This document shows positions 21,435-46,300 of a DNA stretch of 64,000 nucleotides, piece by piece (position 1 is the first letter of the stretch; every line of letters begins with the position of its first letter). The notes under the pieces are model-generated. The model made no database searches. It saw nothing but the letters and a program-made list of their open reading frames with translations, and had not been told where the DNA came from. Position numbers and translations under genes: made by a program. Source of the DNA: Toxoplasma gondii ME49 (lineage: Eukaryota > Apicomplexa > Conoidasida > Eucoccidiorida > Sarcocystidae); the NCBI RefSeq assembly GCF_000006565.2, contig NC_031478.1:355874-419873 (forward strand), given 5' to 3'.

Positions 21435-23403
21435 ATGCAGACGCGCTCTGCTTCTCGTGCGGCGGCGGCCGCTGCTGCGGGCGTGTGCGGAGAAGAAGCG
21501 AGTGAGACAGAAAGTCCCCGGAAAGGAACAAGAACTGTCCGCCGCAGTAAATCGACCAGACAGGACGGAGGGACGGCTCGTCAACACACGAACTCTCGAG
21601 AAGAAGCAAATTCTGGCGACGCAGACTGGTATTCGGAAAATGTCCAGAGCACTGCGGTGAACAGCAACGCCAGGCCGACTACTCGCAAGAGGGGGGGGAA
21701 AAACCACCCTCTTTCGGCGACTGCTGAAGCGGTGGTGGACGAAGAGGGAACAGCGAAGAAGACCAAGAGCAAGAGGGGAGCTTGCTCCTCTGTTTGCATC
21801 TTTTTCCTTTCTCTCACTTTCCTCCTGTGTTTGGTCGTCCCCCTTCTCTCCTCCTTCGCCCCGGAAACCTTGTCAGCCTTCCCTGCTGTCTCAAAAGCTG
21901 TCGACAAGTTGCCTGCGAATATTTCGTCGCTTTTCTTGCACCTTTCTGGAAAGGCAACCTCTTCGCCTGCGGCCGTTGACTCGGAAGACGCGAATCAGGT
22001 AGAGGAATTCGCAGGTTCCAGCGAACGAAAGCCTGCTACTCCGGACCAGCCTCGTTCGGCGGGAGCACAGAAACACAACGCCTCTCCTAAAGCGGACGCG
22101 TCATCCCGCTCGGCAATCCACACATCACACAGCAACATTCCAAAACAACACTCCTCAAACAGCAAGAAAATGGCGCCCCTTGCGTCTCTCCAGCACCAAG
22201 TTATCAAACCCGGTTCGGGTTCTCCACTCCAAAGAGGTCAATCGGCCACTGTGCACGCTACGGGGAGCGTGCTCAAGCCGGACGGCACTACTCAGAAATT
22301 CTGGTCGACAAAGGACCCTGGCCAGCAGGTAAGATGCGAGAGAGATCCTGAAAGATGAGACAATCCGTCAGGAAAACGAATCGAACGCCGTGTCACACGG
22401 CGGGTCGGGGATCTGTGGCCGAAAACGGGTTTGCGATACACCTGGGCGCCTGTGTTTCCACCGATACGCCCCTCAAGTGGGTCTGCGGAACCTGTTGTGA
22501 AAATGCTGCGGTTTACTGCTTCTTTCTCATGAGTTCGTTTTTGACACAGATTCTCACCATGACAATCGGATTACGGAGGTGTGTGGAAAAATTGTGGCCG
22601 ATGTTTGTCGTTTGGGTGTTAATCCGTTTCTCTGTGTCCGCTCGTGACGTTCCACAGACATGTTTCTTTTGATACCATCTGGTCGACGTTCGTGTTTGGC
22701 ATGTGATTGTGTAATGCTGTAACATCCATTTGGACTCTTGAATCATATGCGTATGTACGCGTGGCTCTGTCTTCTGCATACGCGTACTCCGCGGTCAATA
22801 GGATGGATGTTGTGTTCGCCCGTTTTCTTTTTCAGCCGTTTACATGGCAAGCTGGCATCGGCCAGGTCATTGCCGGTGGGGATCAAGGCGTTCTTGGCAT
22901 GACAGTCGGCGAGACCCGACGTATTTCCATCCCTGCCAACAGTAAGCTCTCGCGCTATTGAGCAGTGCCGTGAATTTGCTTCTTCTCAATTTGCCGCCAC
23001 TCTTGCATGATTCGTATAGGCAAGCATTTTACACTTGTCAAGTGTCTCTAGCGATCGCTGTGCCTTTTGATACATCAGTTGCAACATCGGAAAAGATGTG
23101 TGTTCTGAGAGAAGGCGGTTCTCTATGGAAACGCGAGGACTGCGGGGGCGTCGAAGGCCAATTCGAAGGTCTTTTGTACAAGTGAGCATGCCCCTCCCCT
23201 CACTTTCATTCGAATGCACAGGTCTGCGGCCAGTTTCCCTTCGTTGCTCCATTTGGAATTCAAGCATTCCTTACCAAAGGACAATGCATGATTCTGGTGC
23301 GCTTGTCTGTGCAGTGGGATACGGCGCGAGCGGCTTCCCTGCATGGGGTATTCCTCCGAATGCAGACCTCCAGTTCGAGATCGAGTTGCTGCGCATGCAG
23401 TAA
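21435..23403 (+). CDS. Membrane-anchored FKBP-type peptidyl-prolyl isomerase, three exons
   Basis: Exons 21435-22328, 22836-22941 and 23315-23403 join in phase to give 362 residues. Residues 1-115 are basic and Ser/Thr-rich. Residues about 118-140 (CIFFLSLTFLLCLVVPLLSS) form one transmembrane helix, so a type II membrane protein or a long signal anchor is likely. A Ser-rich linker leads to one FKBP domain at about 255-362: VIKPGSG, then KFWSTKDPG, PFTWQAGIGQVIAGGDQGV, GMTVGE, GYGASGFPAWGIPPN and FEIELL. Against human FKBP12, Phe36, Phe46, Val55, Ile56, Tyr82 and Phe99 are kept. Asp37 is Trp (FWS for FDS) and Trp59 is Gly (VIAGG for VIRGW). Both changed positions contact FK506, so drug binding and perhaps catalysis may be altered. 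Compartment (ER, Golgi or apicoplast membrane) is unknown. Confidence 0.85.
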
Positions 23404-25867
23404 TGAATCCTCTTTTGTTCAATTGTTTGTCTAAGCATGCACATCTCAAGACTCCTTTCACGCGAGTAATTTTAACTTTATCTTGGCGATACTTGCTGTC
23501 ATCCTATGTCAAATCGACATCTGCCCCGAACGCACTAGGGATGTTGACTCCAGAGATGCATGTGCGTGGATATATCGACACTCACCTGAGACAGCAGGGG
23601 CTTACTAATTGCCCTCTGCAAAGTATTTGAAATGGACAAGCTTAAGTAGCCTCGTAAAACTCTGCCGACTAACCTGGCTGTATCGCGTTTCGTCACTCAG
23701 TGCACTACACAACTCTTCAAGCTACCTACTGCTGTAATGATGATGGACGAAGTACATCAGATACATTTTTCATCTACTGCGCAACATCCGATCAAGACAC
23801 ATCTACTAAAGAAGTTCCCACAACTGAGGACTTTCCTGAGACCAGGAACAGCAAGACCTCCAATAACTCCATCAATACTCTCAAGATTTAGAACCGACCG
23901 CTATGCCGCGGAGACTGTTTATTTCGAAATGTTTGATAAAACGGATGATTTAGACGATCTGGGTGGAGATGACCAAAACGTCTCCAGAAAAATGCCGAGA
24001 GATCTCCTCAAGAAACGTCAGATGTTGACGCGGTTTATTACTGTTTGGACCACTAACACGGAAATCACGACCCACAGATTTTGACCATCGCTTTTCCCTC
24101 AGGATGCAAGGACAAACAACCATGTTACATCTCTTCTCGATAGTTCACCGAATAGCCCTGCCGGTGAAAGCTGCACATGGAAAGCACAGAGTAACAAGCT
24201 TCCCCAAAGAGTATCTCACCGGCGAACCTCCATATCCTGCTGGTAAAGCCTGGGGTCGTTCCGTCGGTCCTGAAGATCGTCGGGCACAGAGCTCTGCCGA
24301 GTAAAAAGCGATTTCGCGGTGCAGCCACGCTTCTGGTTCAAGTAATCTATAATACCTTCTACGTAAAATCGTCAGGGGAGAATCCACGTCCTCGGTACCG
24401 ACTACCATTCGTCTTCTGTACAGACTAACATTAGAGAAGGCTACCAAAGTGAATATGACTTTGTACATCACAGCCCAGGAGAGGTTGGTGCAAAACATCA
24501 CCCTTTTCCTCCGGACAATGCCGACATAATGTGGTGAAATTTAACAACACAGAAGGAAAAACTCGGCCTTTGTGCCAGGGAATGAGAGGAGTGGCAGACA
24601 ATCAGGGCGACGCAGACAGTCTTAGGCACCGGGAGTCGCAGAGGCGGAGGTTGAGGAACTACACTATAGACGCTTTCGTTCCTGCAACTCCGGCAAACCA
24701 ATAGCGTCGACAGGGAGATGTGTGTCAGGCGTCAGGCTTGTGAATGTGCATACAAGAGGTGGGAACGCATATATTCATGGAATACCCGAAGGGGACCTTT
24801 GTTTTCCTGTGTGTTTTGCTAGGACCTTCCAGTGACAGAAGACTTGCCAAGATTGGGGAAAAGAAGGAAGTTCGGCAAGTGAAAAAGGCAAATACTCTCT
24901 ATAGGAAAAGCAGAAGAGGGGAAAAGCTGACCAAAAGGTGGAGAGCAGGAACAGCCGCGGGACGATAGAGGCGAATGCCACGACGAGACACACAAAGCCA
25001 AACTCTCGTCTCACGGCGAGACGGCGCTGAATGAAGGCAAGTGTGTGTCGGGATTGGCGTCAGTTGTCACTTTTTCTCACATTCCGGACTCTAAACTTCA
25101 AGTGTCTTCCCGACTAAAATTTGTGGCGAGACGGTAAAGTGAATCGTTGAGCCGGACAGCTACCGGATAGCAGCCGTCTGCAAGCCACGATCACGCGCAG
25201 AAGAGGCGATTCCCTTTGGAAAGGAAGACGAATGAACTGTCATTCTTTTCTTTCGTCGCATCCTTTCCCTTCGAACAGGATTCACGCAAAAGTGTAGGAT
25301 GCCTGTAGTTTACGTACTTCGCGTTCCTCTGGTGATGGGTTTCTGTACCGTGTGTGTCTCCCGTCTCCTGCATGCACATCTCCGAGACACTGTCGATTCT
25401 CATCGACAGTGACCTTTCTCCTCTCCGAGGCACAGAACGCTCCCATTGCCTTTTCCCTTTCGCAGACGGGTTTTTCCAAGGATAAAAGGGTGGCAGAAAA
25501 TACGGTTTCCTGCCTCAAGCGTCGGTGCGTTCCTTATTACAGATGCAGACCGAAGGTCTGTTAGAAGCTCCTTGTTAGTCTCTCTTTTCGTCTCTCTTCT
25601 TTGGCAGAAGTCTCTTTCCCGCGGACGCTTCCTCATCACTCACACACATCTCGACGCAGACTCCTTTCTCCTTCTTCTCAGTTGCTTCTGCCAGCTTTTT
25701 CCCTCGGTCGTTACGTCCTCTGCAGGACTTCTTTTTTCCTACCCCCCGTTTTTCGTCGCTTCTTTCTTCCAGATGCTCGCATCCGTGCATCTTCTCCGGA
25801 CTTTTTCCCCCGTCCTCACCGGCTGCCCACAGTCTTGTGAAAAGGTTTTCTCTTGCGCGTGGTCTCC
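23404..25867. other. Spacer between FKBP gene and IF-2 gene
   Basis: No gene was recognised. Two small frames near 23737-24084 (115 codons) and 24104-24304 (66 codons, +) lie in a stretch somewhat richer in A and T than the neighbours, but match no family I know. From about 25.4 kb the plus strand turns strongly pyrimidine-rich, which may be the 5' UTR of the next gene or the start of its coding region. Confidence 0.5.
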
Positions 25868-40547
<14,680 letters not shown>

Positions 40548-41140
40548 GCCGAGAGTGACTTCACGGTCGGCCTGCGAACTCTCACGTTTGTAGCTGAATG
40601 CGCGCAACCGGTGCGTTTCAGGTTTTTTGGGAGTTCTGGGCGGACAGAAAACATCCGGCCCACCACCTCCGAGGCTGCCGTTCAACAGCGAATTTCCTTT
40701 TTCGATGGCAATTCGGCAATCGTCGCAGAAGCGTGTGGGGAAGATGCCGCTGAGGGCGAACATTTTAAACGCGGAGGCTGGAACTTCGTTGAGTTCTTAC
40801 CAGGGAACTTTTTTTTTTTTTAAAGACAAAGCCTTGCTCAGTTGTAAAGCCTGCGCACAGACCAGGGGATTAACGTATCCGGCTGGATCGCGCACGCCGA
40901 ACCATTGCGGAGAGAAAAGAAAGGCAGAAGACGACGGCGAAAAAATATGACCAAAGACAGCCGAGACGGATGATGTCTTCCGCGACGACACACACTGGGA
41001 GAGATAGACAAACGCATGTACATTCATATACTTGTTTACAGGCATATAAAGTATGTAGAGATGCATGTTGCGGTATGTCAGAATGTATGTCCCGCCACAC
41101 GCTAAACGCTAACGGATACACAGAAATGAATGTGGACGTC

Positions 41141-41200
41141 TAATATATATATATATATATATAGATAGATAGATAGATACATATTTATATATGTATATTG
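41141..41200 (+). repeat. (TA)n(GATA)n microsatellite
   Basis: A (TA)n run followed by four AGAT/GATA units and a TA-rich tail, in the spacer upstream of the ZW10-like gene. Confidence 0.95.
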
Positions 41201-42219
41201 GCGTAATGCCTTTGTGCATGTATATAGGGTCGTAGTGAAGTGTATGTCAGGTCAGCTGCGTATATAGAGATATACAACTGTGCATATAGGGAGGCTGCTG
41301 CATGTGAGTTGATTCGACTGGAGAAGCGGCTTTCGTGTCTCTACACGACTGGATTGGGTTCTTTAACAAAAGTGAGAAACGTTGTTGACTGCGACCGAGC
41401 GGTTGATTCCGGTGCCTGGTCCGGACGAACCGCTGCTCCTCGCCTGTTTGTAGTTTGTGAAAAACGTCACTCAGCTTCATCTACTTCGGCTACAATCTCG
41501 GAGTAAATAAGAGGGAGTCTGCTGTCGTCACTCGCCTTTCCCCAGCGACGAGAGCCACTACGCAGATGTTCGTTGGATCAGTTTCCCCGTCCTGAGAGGA
41601 CCGGGTGACAGGTTTTCTTTCCTCAGTAGTCTCCAGTCACTTTGGTTTCCTTTGGTTTTCGCTTCGTACTAGATCCCCCGCTCTTTTTTGGGAGCATCAC
41701 TGCAAAGATGGCAGCGCCGTTTCGTTCCGTGCAGCCCCGTCGCCGCTTCGCATCCCACGAGCTCGAGTTCTGCTTTAAGTTCAGGAGATCTTTAACCGAC
41801 TTTGCTTTGCCGCCGGGGGGACCATTGGACTGAGAACTAAGACTACCGTGTTGAAGCGCAGTGCCTACAGCGTTAGGCGCTCCGTCGAGAGATAGGAAAA
41901 ACGCAACGATAGTAGCTGTTTTGCCTGAGCGGATGAGCCTTCATCTCTGTGTATTTAGACGGGAGGCACCGAAGAAGAGTACCAAAGCTGGTGTTCCGTT
42001 TTCCGCTTGGAAAGCAACGTGAAAGGTGCTCCAGAGAGGAATAAAAAATGAGTGTACCTCGGGGAGATGTGACCGTTGTCACGCTGAAGAAATTACACTT
42101 TTAGATCGGTCGGTACAGAATGTCAAACCTAGTACTCATTAACTGAGTTAAACGATACAGTGGTGAAAACTCGCCGCAGATCAACGAGCCCCGGCGGTCC
42201 TCTCTGGCACCCTCGAGCT

Positions 42220-42230
42220 TGCATGCATGC
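42220..42230 (+). promoter_or_regulatory. TGCATGC-type promoter word (doubled)
   Basis: TGCATGCATGC lies about 1.1 kb upstream of the ZW10-like ATG. TGCATGC is an over-represented palindromic promoter word in Toxoplasma and relatives. Because it also occurs by chance and elsewhere in this window, use as a promoter element here is only a suggestion. Confidence 0.3.
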
Positions 42231-43341
42231 AGAGGTGGACACAGCTGTCTCCAGGTTTTCGCTTTTTTGCCGCCTTTTTGTGTCCATGTCGGCTTCCTTT
42301 GCACACTCTCCGCAAGCCCCAACGGAAGAAAAAGCCTCTTCTTACTCACGCTTTCTGCCTTCCTGGCCACAGTTTTCTCGTCTGTGGGCGGGTGTCGTCT
42401 CTCGAGCTCATCGGCGAGACATGGCCTCCCCCGAGGTCCAGCGTCTTTTTGCCAAGGATTGCCTGTTGCCTATTTCTCCCTGCAGCCCGCTGACCTGTTT
42501 TTCTGGACCCTGTTCTACTTTACTCCGTGCCGGAGCACCTCCTCTTTCGCATTTGCATCTCTTTTTCGTCGACGCGTTTGCCTCGTTTCTCCGTCTTTTT
42601 CCTCAAAAACGCTCTTTCACGAGTCTCCGAAAAAGTTGCAAGCGCCGCGTGTGCGTCCAAACCGAATGCGCGAGGAACGACATGTCAGCCACAGATGTGC
42701 ATGGCTTTTTTCTCTCGCGCCGGGGCCTCCCTCTGCGAAAACTGCTGGCTTCTTACTTTCGACTTCCTCACAAATCAACGAAATGCCGATGACGACGAAT
42801 CTTGTGCTTCACACAGCAGGTGCATGACGTGTAAACTCTCCAGCGCAGTTCAGCTCCTCCCTCGTCTTTCCTTTCTTCTCCGGCAGAAATCGACGGATCT
42901 CCACTTGGCGATTATTCGCAACTGGGTCAGAACGGTTGTGCGAAGCTACGGACTTCTCGAGAAACGCATAGCGACTTTTCTCTTAATCTGACGCTCGACG
43001 ATCTGCTCGACGTCGACGTTCGCAGAGACAAAAAATGGAGAGGAGATGCGTGGAGGATACGCTGCATTTCCTTTTCGCTGCTTCCTGGAGCTTGACAGCA
43101 ACAACAAGGCGCATGCGTCTTTCTCTCGACTCTTCCTCTCAGTAGCGCCGATGCGCTCATAGCGCCAGGTGTACAGTCGCCTGCGCTTCCAAGTCTTTGC
43201 TGCACTGTCCTCTGGGTCTCTCCCTCGAAACAGTTATGCCATCTTTCTTTCTGCGGCTTTTCGTCCTCTCGTCGCACATCTCAGCCAGCGTCTTTTTTCC
43301 TCTCCCGTCTCCCCCCACTCAGACCTTTCCCCCCAGCGAAG

Positions 43342-46300
43342 ATGGAGGTTGACAGGTTCCACTGTTCGTCCAGTCCTCTCCAAGATGGAGCGCCTCTGTC
43401 CTCTCCTCCAGACGCTTCTTCCTCTTCTGCTTCGCCTACCTCCTCTTCCTGCGCGGACGACGCAGTGTCTCTTCGTCAGCTTCACAAACAGCTGGAAATT
43501 GTGCGAGCGTCGAAGCTGGCGGCGCAGCTGCGTGCAGGCCAGACTCTGCGTCGGGGAGCCGAGTGCATGCAGCAACTGCAGATTCTTTTCGATGGGGACA
43601 GAGAAGAACTCTCGCGTCTCCGGACTCTCTGCGCGTCTCTCGCTCGAGAGATCCTAGGCGAGGAGTCCGTTCCAGATGCAGACGCCCTCGAGGACGACCA
43701 GCGAGAAGAAACAGGCGAAGAAAAGACGCACGCGGCGAGACTTCGCGGAGACAGAGCCTCGAGACGGAGAGCGACCGCGGCTGGAGGTGGAGGCCGCTTG
43801 CCGTCGGGAGGAGAGGCGAAGGACGGCGGAACGCGGCCGCGGAGTTACAAGGAGCGAGTCGAGAGGCGGAGGGAGGCAGAGGCGACGTTGCAGGAGAGCG
43901 TTCGATCGCTGCAGGAGACGCGAAGGTGCATGCAGAGTCTCCTCAGACGCCAGCGACTTCTGGACGAATGCCAAGCGCTTCTTTGCGAAGCAAAAGATCA
44001 AGACAAGTTGCGTCTTTCGAGTTCCACAGATGAACAGCACCCCCTGGCCGTCCAGGCGCCTCTCCAGTGTCGAGACGCGGCAAGCGCAGGTGACGCCTGG
44101 AGACGGCGAAGCGCCGCTTCTTTGTTTCTCGCTGCTGCCGAGAAACTGCGCGACTTCGGGGATGTCTGGAGAGAGGAACAAGCGCGAGAAGGCGCGCGTC
44201 TCGCTGAGCTTCCTTCCCTGTTGCAGCCTACCAAGACGCATCCGCCGCAGGAGGCCGGAGAGCCTCACGAAGGTCCTCCAGTCGAGGAGCCAGCGTCTCT
44301 GTCTGCGGACGAAGCGCATGCAGTGCTACAGGAGGGGCAGCTGAAGGTTCTGGCGCGTCTCCGGGAGACTCTGATCTGTTCGCTCGACGCGCGCCTCGCC
44401 TTCCTAGTGCACATCGAGAGGCGGAATCTCCGTTTGCTTCAGGAAATCTCGACCGGCGCGACGCACGCAAAGTCGCCCCGCTTGCCCGCGAGCGCCAGCG
44501 CCCCACAGAGGACCGAAGGAAATTCAGAGGGGCAGAAGGAGGCTGCGGCCGTACAAGGGAGCGAGCAGCCTTCGAAAGCCGGAGAGGCGTTTGCGTCGAA
44601 GGCCGCCGGCGCCAGGACGGAGACTAAGAGAGAAGGAGACGAAGAAGTCACTGTTTGGCGGCGGAGACGTGGAGCAGAGCTCGCCGGGGGCGATGTGCAC
44701 AAGGAGGTCGAAGACATCTGGAAAGCGTTTGAGGCCTTGGGGATTCTCGAACAGCGGCTAGGCTCGTTCAGTCGAAAAGTTCAACGGGAGCTGCTGGTGC
44801 CTCTCCTACAAGCGACAGCGAGACATGCGAGAGAAAACGAGGGTGACGCCGCGTACGGTGCCCCTGTCTTCACACTGTTGCTTGACGAAGAGCCAGATCA
44901 AACAAACCTAACTGTTCCTTCTCTCTCTTCTGCGTTTTCTTACGCTCCCGTCGGCGCATGCGACACGGACGCTGTGGACTGCAATCGCATGCAGACAAGC
45001 AAAACAGTCTCAGGCGAGACACAACCAGAGGCTTCCACAGACAGATCCACGAGCCGCGCGCTTTTTCTCACATGGTCCTGGAGCACCTCGTCCCCTTCTC
45101 CTTCTTCTTCTTCGTCTTCTTCTTCTTCGTCTTCTTCCTCTCCTCTATCTTCTTCTTTGTCTTCCTCTCCTCTATCTTCTTCTTTGTCTTCTTCCTCTCC
45201 TCTGTGTTCTTCTTGCGTATCGGGTCGCTGTTTGGGCGAGGGCATCTTAGGCAGGCTTCGATGTTTCTGCGAGGCTGTCGAGAGCCTCTTGGACCTGCTG
45301 GCTTCGCTGGTGTTGGTGCGGCGCGAATGGCGTTCACTTTTTCTTCGCGTCGCGTTCTCTCGCTCTTTCCTCGATGTCCTTCTTTCACAGAGCCTCCCCT
45401 CTTTCGGTGTCTCCTCCAAAGGATGCAGCTTCCTTCACTCGACTCGGCAGTCTCCGACGCATCCAGGGAGCCAAGTCGACCTCACACATCACCTTCCCTG
45501 GACGGCTCCTTCTTCGCTTGCTTCTTCCTCCCGTCATTTGTCTTCTTCTCCGTCTGCATCTGCCTCTGCTGCGTCTTCTTCTTTCGCGGCTTCTGTGACT
45601 CGTTCGTCGTCTGCGTCGCCTGCGGGTGGAGTCGACGGAACGGCAGCTGCGGCTGCAGGGAGAAGCGACCTTGGTCGAGAGAGTTCCAGCGACGCGCTCG
45701 TAGCTGCATGCGTGACGAAGGTGCTCGGCTGCCTCGAGGAGATGGACTCTCCAGCTGGACTTACCGCAGCAAAAGGAGACAATACGAACAGAAACAGAGC
45801 GACCAGACACAACGCGGAGTCGTCTCTCGACTCCATTTCGGTCGAAGAGGCTTGTCTGGCTGCATCCTTCCTCTTTCGTCTCGAATATCTCATCTCGCTT
45901 TTCCACAGGGACAGCCCTGCGTCGTTCGCCTCTGCCTCGTCTTCGCCACACTCGCGCTCGGATCCCGATTCTCTTTCTGCTTCACCATCTTCGTTGAGCA
46001 GGCCGGAGGCACAGAAGGAGAGAGGAGAAGGCCGAGCCGAATACGCCTCCGCAGATCCTCTGTCACCTCCGAAGCCTTCGTCTTCTTCTCCATCTGCTGC
46101 TGCATCTTCGGGGACTCTCTCTCTCGCCGCCTCTCTCCGGGAACCTTGGGCGGTAACACAATTTCGCTCGGCCATCGCGAGTCGCCTAGAGTGTCTCCTT
46201 CTGTCGTTGCGGAGCCGCGAACTGCTGCGTGCGAGAACTGCGTTGCTCCTCTTCTCTTCCGCAGATGCAAAGGCGGCGCAGCAACTTCTTCGAGATCTCC

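Larger units (their letters stand above)
40548..43341. other. Spacer between IF-2 gene and ZW10-like gene
   Basis: Contains an A/T homopolymer at about 40808-40822, a (TA)n(GATA)n tract at about 41141-41200 and, from 42.2 kb, a pyrimidine-rich stretch leading to the next start codon. Several overlapping frames of 150-210 codons at 42160-42991 exist in all three plus frames. They look like by-products of the pyrimidine bias, and no domain was recognised in them. Confidence 0.5.

Noticed and set aside
24145..24501. 118-codon minus-strand frame as a gene or retroelement remnant
   Set aside because: No conserved residues of reverse transcriptase, integrase or other families, and the opposite strand is open as well.
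42160..42991. Three overlapping frames of 150-210 codons before the ZW10-like gene
   Set aside because: All three plus frames are open because the DNA is pyrimidine-rich; there is no domain and no consistent splice path into the next gene.
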